A stretch of 64,000 bases of DNA, taken from assembly GCA_041879295.1 (NCBI GenBank), contig CP047152.1, positions 4,345,501-4,409,500 on the forward strand, written 5' to 3'. Below the pieces are notes generated by a model that was not told the origin of the DNA, did no database searches, and saw nothing but the letters and a program-made list of their open reading frames with translations. The position numbers were made by a program, and so were the translations under genes. Positions 55,478-63,355 of the stretch are shown piece after piece. This stretch comes from Pseudomonas putida (GTDB lineage Bacteria; Pseudomonadota; Gammaproteobacteria; Pseudomonadales; Pseudomonadaceae). Within the stretch, counting starts at the first letter, position 1. Every line of letters begins with the position of its first letter.

Positions 55478-56536
55478 ATGAGCAAGCAACCCTCCCTGAG
55501 CTACAAGGACGCCGGTGTAGACATCGACGCCGGCGAAGCACTGGTCGAACGCATCAAGGGCGTGGCAAAACGCACCGCACGCCCTGAAGTCATGGGTGGC
55601 CTGGGCGGCTTCGGCGCCCTCTGCGAGATCCCGGCCGGCTACAAGCAGCCGGTGCTGGTCTCCGGCACCGACGGCGTCGGCACCAAGCTGCGCCTGGCAC
55701 TGAACCTGAACAAGCACGACAGCATTGGCCAGGACCTGGTCGCCATGTGCGTCAACGACCTGGTCGTCTGCGGCGCCGAGCCACTGTTCTTCCTCGACTA
55801 CTATGCCACTGGCAAGCTGAACGTTGACGTGGCCGCCACCGTGGTCACCGGCATCGGCGCCGGTTGCGAACTGGCCGGCTGCTCGCTGGTCGGTGGTGAA
55901 ACCGCCGAAATGCCTGGTATGTACGAAGGCGAAGACTACGACCTGGCAGGTTTCTGCGTAGGCGTGGTGGAAAAGGCCGAGATCATCGACGGCTCCAAGG
56001 TTACCACCGGCGACGCGCTGATCGCCCTGCCGTCCTCGGGCCCGCACTCCAATGGCTACTCGCTGATCCGCAAGATCCTCGAAGTGTCGGCTACCGATAT
56101 CGAGAACACCCAGCTGGACGGCAAGCCGCTGACCGACCTGCTGATGGCGCCGACCCGCATCTACGTCAAACCGCTGCTGCAACTGATCAAAAACACCGGC
56201 GCAGTCAAGGCCATGGCCCACATCACCGGCGGCGGCCTGCTGGACAACATCCCGCGCGTACTGCCGAAAAACGCCCAGGCCGTGGTTGACGTGGCCAGCT
56301 GGCAGCGCCCGGCGGTGTTCGACTTCCTGCAGGAAAAAGGCAACGTCGACGAGCACGAAATGCACCGCGTACTGAACTGCGGTGTGGGCATGGTCATCTG
56401 CGTAGGCCAGGACCAGGTCGAAGCCGCCCTGAACGAACTGCGTGCCGCTGGTGAGCAACCGTGGGTCATCGGCCACATCGCCGAAGCCGCCGAAGGCGCT
56501 GCCCAGGTCGAGCTGCAGAACCTCAAGGCACACTGA
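55478..56536 (+). CDS. purM: Phosphoribosylformylglycinamidine cyclo-ligase (AIR synthetase)
   Basis: A 352-residue purine-pathway enzyme closing the imidazole ring with ATP. Diagnostic stretches are [65 protein letters not shown] and [18 protein letters not shown] [18 protein letters not shown] likely -10 (TAAAAT at 55365-55370) lies about 110 bases upstream; I saw no good -35 or PurR box. Its stop shares one base with the purN start (TGATG), so the two are coupled. Confidence 0.97.
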   Translation: MSKQPSLSYKDAGVDIDAGEALVERIKGVAKRTARPEVMGGLGGFGALCEIPAGYKQPVLVSGTDGVGTKLRLALNLNKHDSIGQDLVAMCVNDLVVCGAEPLFFLDYYATGKLNVDVAATVVTGIGAGCELAGCSLVGGETAEMPGMYEGEDYDLAGFCVGVVEKAEIIDGSKVTTGDALIALPSSGPHSNGYSLIRKILEVSATDIENTQLDGKPLTDLLMAPTRIYVKPLLQLIKNTGAVKAMAHITGGGLLDNIPRVLPKNAQAVVDVASWQRPAVFDFLQEKGNVDEHEMHRVLNCGVGMVICVGQDQVEAALNELRAAGEQPWVIGHIAEAAEGAAQVELQNLKAH

Positions 56537-57189
56537 TGCCGAGCAAGACCTGCAATGTAGTGGTACTGCTGTCGGGCTCCGGCAGCAACCTGCAAGCCCT
56601 GATCGACAGCTGCCAAGGGCAGGACAGCCCGGTGCGTATCCGCGCGGTCGTATCCAACCGCGCCGATGCCTTCGGCCTGAAGCGCGCTGCGGCGGCCGGC
56701 ATCGACAGCGTCGTGCTCGACCACACCCAGTTCGACGGCCGGGAAGCCTTCGATGCCGCGCTGATGGCGCACATCGACGGCTTTGCCCCGGACCTGGTGG
56801 TGCTGGCCGGTTTCATGCGCATCCTCAGTGGCGACTTCGTGCGCCACTATCAGGGCCGCCTGCTCAATATCCACCCATCGCTGCTGCCCAAGTACAAGGG
56901 CCTGCATACGCATCGCCGGGCATTGGAAGCTGGCGACGCCGAGCATGGCTGCAGCGTACACTTCGTGACTGAGGAACTCGATGGCGGCCCACTGGTCGTA
57001 CAGGCTGTGGTACCGGTGGCGTCTGACGACACCGTCGAAAGCCTGGCACAGCGGGTACACCATCAGGAACACCTGATCTACCCACTGGCGGTGCGCTGGT
57101 TCGCTGAAGGGCGCTTGCGTCTTGGCGAACAGGGTGCATTACTGGACGGCCAGCCACTGGCGGCCAGCGGTCACTTGATTCGATCCTAG
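56536..57189 (+). CDS. purN: Phosphoribosylglycinamide formyltransferase
   Basis: A 217-residue enzyme transferring formyl from 10-formyl-tetrahydrofolate to GAR. Family marks are VVLLSGSGSNLQALID, VVSNRADAFGLKRA, VVLAGFMRILS, LLNIHPSLLPKYKGLHTH (with the catalytic Asn-His of NIHPS) and GCSVHFVTEELDGGP with the Asp. The start at 56536 overlaps the purM stop. The gene is followed closely by the DUF3108 gene, eight bases away. Confidence 0.96.
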   Translation: MPSKTCNVVVLLSGSGSNLQALIDSCQGQDSPVRIRAVVSNRADAFGLKRAAAAGIDSVVLDHTQFDGREAFDAALMAHIDGFAPDLVVLAGFMRILSGDFVRHYQGRLLNIHPSLLPKYKGLHTHRRALEAGDAEHGCSVHFVTEELDGGPLVVQAVVPVASDDTVESLAQRVHHQEHLIYPLAVRWFAEGRLRLGEQGALLDGQPLAASGHLIRS

Positions 57190-57197
57190 GAGAATTT

Positions 57198-57908
57198 ATG
57201 CGTCGCGCCCTGCTCTTGGCTCTCGCCGTGCTCGCCCTGCCCCTCCAGGCAGCTGATCTGAAGCCCTTCTCGGCCAGCTACACCGCCGACTGGAAACAGC
57301 TGCCCATGAGCGGCACCGCCGAGCGCAGCCTGGTCAAAAATGCCAACGGTACCTGGGACCTTAACTTCAAGGCTTCCATGATGATCGCCAGCCTGACCGA
57401 GGAAAGCACCCTACGTCTGGACAACGACACCCTGCTGCCGCAGAAGTACCACTTCGAGCGTGGCGGCCTGGGTAAGGCCAAAAAGGTAGACCTGAACTTC
57501 GACTGGGGCACCAAGAAGGTCACCGGTAGCGACCGTGGCGATGCCGTCAGCCTGCCACTGAACCGCGGTGTACTGGACAAGTCGTCCTACCAACTGGCCC
57601 TGCAGCACGACGTGGCCGCAGGCAAGAAGAGCATGACCTATCAGGTGGTCGACGGCGACGAGATCGACACCTACGACTTCCGCGTACTGGGCACCGAGAA
57701 GGTCACTACCAAGACCGGCCAGGTCGATGCAGTGAAGGTCGAGCGCGTGCGCGATCCAAGCCAGAGCAAGCGCATCACCGAGCTGTGGTTCGCCAAGAAC
57801 TGGGACTACCTGCTGGTGCAACTGCGCCAGGTAGAGACCGATGGCAAGGAGTACGTGATCGTGCTGCAGGATGGCACGGTCGATGGCAAGCCGGTGAAGG
57901 GCAACTGA
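57198..57908 (+). CDS. DUF3108 exported protein
   Basis: A 236-residue protein with a signal peptide (MRRALLLALAVLALPLQAA) and the DUF3108 pattern: FSASYTADWKQLPMSGTAER, a beta-rich repeat of strands, and FRVLGTEKVTTKTGQVDAVKVERVRD. The fold resembles periplasmic beta-barrel domains of unknown job. AGGAG lies seven bases ahead of ATG 57198. It is the third gene of the purM-purN unit, followed by a strong terminator; the link with purines may be only positional. Confidence 0.88.
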   Translation: MRRALLLALAVLALPLQAADLKPFSASYTADWKQLPMSGTAERSLVKNANGTWDLNFKASMMIASLTEESTLRLDNDTLLPQKYHFERGGLGKAKKVDLNFDWGTKKVTGSDRGDAVSLPLNRGVLDKSSYQLALQHDVAAGKKSMTYQVVDGDEIDTYDFRVLGTEKVTTKTGQVDAVKVERVRDPSQSKRITELWFAKNWDYLLVQLRQVETDGKEYVIVLQDGTVDGKPVKGN

Positions 57909-57931
57909 TCCTGCACTGCCTGCAACACCTG

Positions 57932-57956
57932 AAGCCCCGCCCAGTGCGGGGCTTTT
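57932..57956 (+). terminator. Rho-independent terminator of the purMN-DUF3108 unit
   Basis: AAGCCCCGC-CCAGT-GCGGGGCTT followed by TTCTTT, about 23 bases past the stop codon. Confidence 0.93.
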
Positions 57957-58108
57957 CTTTGCTGCGAAGAGACCCGCTCAGGCGGCATACCTCCCTGCTT
58001 CATGAAACTTGTTTCATGCCTGTTTTACTTACTTAGTCTGCTAACAAACTCTATAAAGAGGGTGTGCGACACACTGTCGCAGCCATCTTGAAGAAGTGGA
58101 GTTTACCG

Positions 58109-58291
58109 ATGACTGTCCAAGTAACCGAACGCGACGAATCGAAAATGTCCCACGAAGGCCTGGCCGCTGGCGTGCGGATCTGGGATGTGTACCAACAAGG
58201 CCAACTGGTGGGCATGTTCCATAACGAACACGAAGCACACCAATACCGCGTAGAGCTTGAAGACCTGGAAAACCAGCGCGCCACGCAATGA
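58109..58291 (+). CDS. Small conserved hypothetical protein
   Basis: A 60-residue soluble, acidic protein from ATG 58109, with GGAG nine bases upstream. It has a short beta-rich centre (GVRIWDVYQQGQLVGMFHNE) and a helical end (EAHQYRVELEDLENQR). The spacing to the preceding terminator suggests its own promoter: AT-rich bases near 58021-58060 (ACTTACTTAGTCTGCTAACA) would suit one. I do not recognise a named family. Confidence 0.75.
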   Translation: MTVQVTERDESKMSHEGLAAGVRIWDVYQQGQLVGMFHNEHEAHQYRVELEDLENQRATQ

Positions 58292-58335
58292 CCCTGCCCC
58301 TTGTTGCGACCCCATGATTTATCTGGGCTCAGAGA

Positions 58336-58379
58336 ACAACCCCACAATACCGCGCATTACCGGAGCATTGTGGGGTTGT
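58336..58379. terminator. Perfect 13-bp hairpin between convergent genes
   Basis: ACAACCCCACAAT (58336-58348) and ATTGTGGGGTTGT (58367-58379) pair exactly around an 18-base loop. It lies between the 60-residue gene and the converging GMC gene and could end both, although U-runs are missing on either strand. The long loop makes another role, such as a protein-binding site, possible. Confidence 0.55.
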
Positions 58380-58390
58380 CATGACAGGGC

Positions 58391-60649
58391 CTACACCACC
58401 CCGAAACGCACCTCCACCGACAGACTGCCCAGGTTATCGCTCAGGCCAGCCCCGTAACGCCCGTCCAGGTCGTCATTGATGCACAACTGCAACTCACCTT
58501 GCTGGCCGCGCGGCAATTGCACCTGGTTGCCGACCAGGAACGGCACGCCGCTGTTGCCGATACGCCCGATCAACGCCCCTTCCGGTTGACCGGGCATGGC
58601 ATAACCGGACTTCGCGATCAACCTTGGGTTGCCCGCCGCGCCGACCATCCCGGTGGCCGGGTTGGCCGTCCACTGCCCGCCCGTACAGACCGCCAACTGC
58701 CAGCTCTGCCCATTGACCTGCATGCCCGTGCCCTGCCAAGCCTGGTTGGCCTGCACCTGTACGGTGCACTTAAGCAGGTCGCTGGCCACCACGTCAGCGG
58801 CCTGGAAGGTCAACGCGGTAATGGTCAAGGTCGGGTTGGCGGTGCCGGTGGTGGGGAACACGCCGTCGCCGACCAGGAACAGGTTGGGGTGGTCCCAACT
58901 GCGCTGATCCTTGTCCACCACCGACTTGGTGCGGTCCGAGCCCATGCGGTAGGTGCCCATCAAGTGGCCAGCGCCGTAGAACGCGTAGTTCTGGCCGTCG
59001 TACTCGAACACCGTCTGCGAACCGGGCTCGAGCTTAGGGTTCAGGTCGGTCAGCTCGGTGGCGCCCATCAGCTCGGTGATGATGTGCGTGGCGGCCAGGC
59101 GCGCCTGCTTGAAACCCTCCTTAGTGTAGTCGGACAGTTCGTAGGTGATCTGTGGCCGAGGCAGGCCCAGGCCGTCGGTGAACTCCGTGCTCCTCTCCAC
59201 CCGGCAAAGCGCTTTGTCAGGGTCTTTCTCCACCTGTTCGATCAAGAAGCCCAGACGGAACTGGCGGGTCAGCACGCTATTGAGCTGCTGCACCAGCGCC
59301 TGGCCGGACAATGCCAGCTTGTTGGGGTTAGCGCCGCCATGGTTGGTGCCGTCGATGAAATCGCAGACTGAGGTGTAGGGGTCGTTTACCGACCAGTTCC
59401 AGCCCTCGTTGCCGATTTCGATACGCCAGGCGGCACGCTGGCTGCGGAACGGGCCATCGCGCATGTCCTCGATCCCCGAGGTGGACAATGGCCCACGGAA
59501 CGGGAACAGCGGCTTGCCTTCGGGCATCAGGCCCCAGGCCAGGTACACCGGGTGGTCAGCCAACGCCTGGCCGACCTGGCCGCTACTGTTGGCGACCCCT
59601 TTAGGGCTGTTCGGGCCGATGGAGTTGAGCAGCAGTTTCGGTGTTTCGATCGCGTGGGCGGCAATCACGTAACGTTTGCCCTGGGCCGTGCCGTTCTGGC
59701 GCGTACCATTGTTCTGGTACTGAATGAAATCGATTCCCGTGACCCCATTGGCATCGACCTGCACCTGGCTTGCCACGGTCTGGTAGAGGATGCGCACGTT
59801 GCCGGTATCCAGTGCCTTGGCCATGGTCACGGTGGCGTCGTACTTGGCCTGGATCGGGCAGATCGGCGTGCAGCTGGTGTTGCCAGCGCACACCCGGCGG
59901 CCGTTATCATTCTGCGAGTTGCGCCCGGCCGGGGTCTGCCGGACATTGAGGGTGACGCCTGGGTACGGCTTGCCGTCGGGCCCCTTCTCCGGGCTCTGGT
60001 ACACCGTCCCCGTGACGTTCTTGCCCAGGCCCTGGTCGACCAGCGACGGCGGGATGCCATGCATGCTGTATTTGTAGCCATGCGGGAAGGTCACGCCCAG
60101 GTAAGTCTGCGAGGCGACGTCGGCAGACACGCCCATCTCCTCTTCGGCGCGGCAGTAGGCGATCTGCAGGTCGTCGTAACTGATCGGCCAATCGACCCCG
60201 ACGTTGTAGGCAGTGCGCATGCGAAAGTCGTTGGGCAGCAGGCGCAAGGCCGTACCCATCCAGTGCCACATGGTGCCCCCGCCTACCCGCTCGTAAGTGC
60301 TGGCGAACAGTTGCGGCCCCTTCTGCACCAGGTAGCTCTTCTGCGCCTTGTTCGGGTCTTGGCTACCCGCGGTGATCAGGTCCTGGATGGTCGCCCTTGG
60401 CGCGAACTGCGTGGCCGGGGTCTGCTCGCTCTGCTCAGGTGGGTACGGCGACTCGGGCGCTTTGAGCACCGCGGTGTAAAAGCGCTCCAGGTACTCGCTG
60501 CGATTCGGCGGAATGGCCGGGCCCGATTCGAGCACCAGCACTTTCAACCCGGCCAGGCCCAACTGGTAGGCCATGACACTGCCGGCCATGCCGGCGCCCA
60601 CCACGATCACATCGGCGGTTTCGATGTTCTGGGTTTGTACATTGCTCAT
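58391..60649 (-). CDS. GMC-family flavin dehydrogenase with a C-terminal PA-IL (LecA)-like lectin domain
   Basis: A 752-residue protein. Residues about 10-620 are a GMC oxidoreductase: FAD-binding VIVVGAGMAGSVMAYQLG, TYERVGGGTMWHWMG, PICPIQAKYDATVTMAKAL and the C-terminal active-site half GHLMGTYRMGSDRTKSVVDK...LFLVGDGVFPTTGTANPTLT. The last 125 residues (about 628-752) resemble the galactose-binding lectin LecA: GALIGRIGNSGVPFLVG, ELQLCINDDLDGRYG and SGSF-like LGSLSVEVRFG, in the same order as in LecA. The flavoprotein oxidises an alcohol or sugar; electrons would go to the small-subunit/cytochrome partners encoded just upstream. It lacks an own signal peptide. Its ATG overlaps the small-subunit stop by four bases. 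Confidence 0.88.
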   Translation of the reverse strand: MSNVQTQNIETADVIVVGAGMAGSVMAYQLGLAGLKVLVLESGPAIPPNRSEYLERFYTAVLKAPESPYPPEQSEQTPATQFAPRATIQDLITAGSQDPNKAQKSYLVQKGPQLFASTYERVGGGTMWHWMGTALRLLPNDFRMRTAYNVGVDWPISYDDLQIAYCRAEEEMGVSADVASQTYLGVTFPHGYKYSMHGIPPSLVDQGLGKNVTGTVYQSPEKGPDGKPYPGVTLNVRQTPAGRNSQNDNGRRVCAGNTSCTPICPIQAKYDATVTMAKALDTGNVRILYQTVASQVQVDANGVTGIDFIQYQNNGTRQNGTAQGKRYVIAAHAIETPKLLLNSIGPNSPKGVANSSGQVGQALADHPVYLAWGLMPEGKPLFPFRGPLSTSGIEDMRDGPFRSQRAAWRIEIGNEGWNWSVNDPYTSVCDFIDGTNHGGANPNKLALSGQALVQQLNSVLTRQFRLGFLIEQVEKDPDKALCRVERSTEFTDGLGLPRPQITYELSDYTKEGFKQARLAATHIITELMGATELTDLNPKLEPGSQTVFEYDGQNYAFYGAGHLMGTYRMGSDRTKSVVDKDQRSWDHPNLFLVGDGVFPTTGTANPTLTITALTFQAADVVASDLLKCTVQVQANQAWQGTGMQVNGQSWQLAVCTGGQWTANPATGMVGAAGNPRLIAKSGYAMPGQPEGALIGRIGNSGVPFLVGNQVQLPRGQQGELQLCINDDLDGRYGAGLSDNLGSLSVEVRFGVV

Positions 60650-61137
60650 GGCTGCTGCCCTTCCTTGGCGTCGACACCGGTGAATTGCTTAAGGGTCGGT
60701 GGCTGCTCACCCCAGTATCCGAAATGGAACTGGCTGTAGCCCATGGGGTGGGATTGGGCGATCCTCCACGCCCAGCTCTCCTTGTAGGCCTGGTCGGAGA
60801 CCACACGCGTATCACCCGTGCGCGCGTTGCCCAGGTCGTAGGGTTGATACCAACTGCCGAGCAACCACAGCTTCATGATCGAGCGGGCGCCTTGGGCAAT
60901 TTGCGGGTTCGCGTTATCGAGCACGGCACTGGCGATTTGCGCAGGCGGCTGGCTCTGGATGCCGGCGTACAGCTCCAGCAGGCTGCTGAACGCCTCGAGG
61001 CCCATGCCTTGCTGGGCGGTGGCGAAGAACACCGGCGGCAGGTTGATCGGGTCGACGGACGGCGCCAGCAGCTTGGCCGACAGGCCAGTGAGCACGGCGG
61101 ACAAGCCGATGAAGTTTTGCAGGTTCTGGTCGCTCAT
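60646..61137 (-). CDS. Small subunit of the GMC dehydrogenase (sorbitol/gluconate dehydrogenase type)
   Basis: A 163-residue protein from ATG 61137, with GGAGTGAT before it. Its opening (NFIGLSAVLTGLSAKLLAPS) and helical body (AFSSLLELYAGIQSQPP, QGARSIMKLWLLGSWYQP) fit the small subunit of membrane-bound FAD sorbitol and gluconate 2-dehydrogenases, which stabilise the flavoprotein. The end MGYSQFHFGYWGEQPP is compatible. Known small subunits carry a twin-arginine signal that also exports the large subunit; here I see no RR motif, so localisation is open. Confidence 0.75.
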   Translation of the reverse strand: MSDQNLQNFIGLSAVLTGLSAKLLAPSVDPINLPPVFFATAQQGMGLEAFSSLLELYAGIQSQPPAQIASAVLDNANPQIAQGARSIMKLWLLGSWYQPYDLGNARTGDTRVVSDQAYKESWAWRIAQSHPMGYSQFHFGYWGEQPPTLKQFTGVDAKEGQQP

Positions 61138-61141
61138 GGCA

Positions 61142-62482
61142 TCACTCCTTGGCGCCGGTGGATTGGGCACGTTCAAGCAGGAAAGTGAAATCGGCGAAGC
61201 TGGTGCGCGGTGACTGAGTCACGCGGGTGGTCGCGTTGTTGTGGCACTCCATGCAGCTGGACGAGGCTTGGGGGGTAGTGCCCTGGTTGTAGGTCTCCAG
61301 GGTGGCGTTGGCCAGGAAGTTCGGCGCAGGCGTACCTAACGGGTTGGTCGGCGACGGCACCTGGCAGTCATCGGCCGGGGCGGTGGGCCACTGGGTGCTG
61401 ATCAGGTGGTAGTTGGCCCACACCGTGCCCTTGAGCGCACCTTGCCACTGCGCGTTGAGCTGTTGGGTGGCGGCGGTGACGGGAATTTCACGCACGATCT
61501 GCGAGGGGATGGCCTTCTTCGACGGGTCCCACGGTTGCGCGGGCGGCTCGTTCACCGGGCGATCGCTGGCCTGGGCGTCGTAGAACAGGTAGGGCCCCTT
61601 GCGCTCGTTCATTGGCGTGGTCTTTTCCGGCACGTTGCGCACGTGCTCGAACGTCGACCATACCCACTGCGGTGCGCCCTGGGTCTTGTGCACGATGTGC
61701 AGGCCTACCAGTCCGACCTTTTGTGCATTGCACGACTCGGGGATCACCGCCCCCTTGTTCGGGTCGGCATTGCCGGGCGTATAGACCAGCGCGTCGACGG
61801 CGTGGAATTCCTGCGGGTTGTCGCTGCCATCGAGCACTTTCCAGGCCGACTTGACCATGATCGCGCCAACCTGCCGGGCTTTTTGCGAACCGCAGGCGAA
61901 AGCAATGCGGTTGTCGGCCTTGCTCAGGAACGCTTGCTGGCCTTCCTTGCTGTACAGGCCATTGTTGACGATGTCATCGAACATCGGCTTGTTGACCATG
62001 ATCGCGTTGCGCGTGTAAGTGCCACTTTGGTCGACCAACGGGCCGGTCTTGAACGGCTGGATGAACTCATCGAGCACGCCGGCGACCTTGCCCATCTGCT
62101 GCAGCACCGGCAAGTCACCCTTGCCTTGGCAGGCCGCGGGCACTGGCGCCTGCTGGTCCCAGCCAACAGGTTTCTGTCCCTTGGGCAGGAAGATCTCGTA
62201 GCTTTCTTTCCACGACTCCCACACCGTCTTTCCGGGTGCGCCGATCTGCGCCGAGGTGTTGGCGCTGCCGTCGGCGTTGGCGGGCCAGTTCAGGGCGACG
62301 AAGGTCTGCCACGACAGCACGTCGAAATCGTGTTGCAAGCTGTCCAGCGTGAAGGGGGGATTGGCGGTGACGTCGAAGGGAACTGCAGGTGACAGCACCG
62401 GCGGGCTGGCCGCATCGGCCATGGCGAGCGCACTGGTGAAGCTCGCACCCAGGCACGCCAACCGTTTCAGGGTTATTTTCAT
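61142..62482 (-). CDS. Exported c-type cytochrome-like protein with one C-terminal heme motif
   Basis: A 446-residue protein with a Sec signal (MKITLKRLACLGASFTSALA, cleavage near ADA). Only one heme-binding motif occurs, CMECH, about 40 residues from the end (SSSCMECHNNATTR), so the 400-residue body is not a multi-heme cytochrome. The body contains LSWQTFVALNWPANADG, HIVHKTQGAPQWVWSTFEH and GTVWANYHLISTQWP, which I cannot place in a named domain. It is the first gene of the operon; its stop is four bases before the small-subunit ATG. It may accept electrons from the GMC flavoprotein in the periplasm. Confidence 0.8.
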   Translation of the reverse strand: MKITLKRLACLGASFTSALAMADAASPPVLSPAVPFDVTANPPFTLDSLQHDFDVLSWQTFVALNWPANADGSANTSAQIGAPGKTVWESWKESYEIFLPKGQKPVGWDQQAPVPAACQGKGDLPVLQQMGKVAGVLDEFIQPFKTGPLVDQSGTYTRNAIMVNKPMFDDIVNNGLYSKEGQQAFLSKADNRIAFACGSQKARQVGAIMVKSAWKVLDGSDNPQEFHAVDALVYTPGNADPNKGAVIPESCNAQKVGLVGLHIVHKTQGAPQWVWSTFEHVRNVPEKTTPMNERKGPYLFYDAQASDRPVNEPPAQPWDPSKKAIPSQIVREIPVTAATQQLNAQWQGALKGTVWANYHLISTQWPTAPADDCQVPSPTNPLGTPAPNFLANATLETYNQGTTPQASSSCMECHNNATTRVTQSPRTSFADFTFLLERAQSTGAKE

Positions 62483-62789
62483 TGTCGTCTCCTCAGCAGA
62501 TAAAGCGTCGGGACGACGAGGCGTACTGGCCCTTCCTGGACCGAATGTTCAGCGCTATCCCTGACGCTAAGCTGGAGGCTAGCCGCTGTGCCAGAACCCT
62601 AGGAAATGTCCGACGAACGGAAGGAACCAAGGCAATGGCGCAGCTGACTGATCGCGCCGGTTCGGCGAGCTGCGAACCAACGCGTATTTCACGATGGCCG
62701 CAGAAGCGACCTTGCGTCGCGAAAGGGCCGCAAAGCGGCCCTGGCGATCTTGAATGAACCGCGTTACCGCCAGGGCGGTGATTTCCTGT
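62483..62789. other. Intergenic region upstream of the redox operon
   Basis: No gene or REP is visible in these 307 bases. It must hold the promoter of the cytochrome-small subunit-GMC operon and the end of the DUF2058 unit. GGCGGTGATTT near 62774 is part of the tail of DUF2058; no clear terminator hairpin is seen apart from the pair AAAGGGCCGC/GCGGCCCT near 62723-62742, which is weak. Confidence 0.5.
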
Positions 62790-63329
62790 TTACCACATCA
62801 GATCATCAGGGATCTTGTAAGCCGCGTACGGGTCGTCTTCGTCCGCTTCCTCGACATGGCTATTGAGCAGCAGAATACGGTCGGGGTCGCGTTCCTGGAT
62901 CTTCAATGCGGCCTCACGGGGGATAACCTCGTAACCACCGGCATGGGCTACCACGGCCAGCGCACCATTGCTCAGCTTGGTACGCATGAGGGCGTTGACA
63001 GCAATGCGCTTGACCTTCTTGTCGTCGACGAAGTTGTAGTAATCCTCGGTGTTCAGCTTGGGCAGTCGAGTGGCCTCGATCAGTTGCTTGACCTGCGCGG
63101 CACGGGCCTTCTGCTCGGCCTTTTCCTGCTGCTGGCGGTTCAGTTCCTGGTCACGCCTGGCTTTTTCAGCCATGGCTTCCTTGGCCATGCGCTGCTGGCT
63201 GTCGTCGATCTCGACCTGGCCTTTGTGCTCCATGCGCTTCTGTTTCTTTTCAGCTTTGTTGGTCTGCGAGACCTGTTTCTGGTTGACCAGACCGGCTTTG
63301 AGCAATTGGTCGCGAAGGGAAAGGCTCAT
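62790..63329 (-). CDS. DUF2058 (YaiL-like) nucleoid/ribosome-associated protein
   Basis: A 179-residue, highly charged protein. It matches DUF2058: SLRDQLLKAGLVNQKQVSQ at the start, a Lys/Gln/Glu-rich helix (KKQKRMEHKGQ, EKARRDQELNRQQQEKAE), and a C-terminal domain with YNFVDDKKVKRIAVN, LAVVAHAGGYEVIPREAA and the acidic end EADEDDPYAAYKIPDDLMW. The function is unsettled, with DNA or RNA association suggested from charge. It lies 26 bases after mazG on the same strand and may share its transcript. Confidence 0.9.
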   Translation of the reverse strand: MSLSLRDQLLKAGLVNQKQVSQTNKAEKKQKRMEHKGQVEIDDSQQRMAKEAMAEKARRDQELNRQQQEKAEQKARAAQVKQLIEATRLPKLNTEDYYNFVDDKKVKRIAVNALMRTKLSNGALAVVAHAGGYEVIPREAALKIQERDPDRILLLNSHVEEADEDDPYAAYKIPDDLMW

Positions 63330-63355
63330 GAATACTCACTCACTTATGCAACAGC

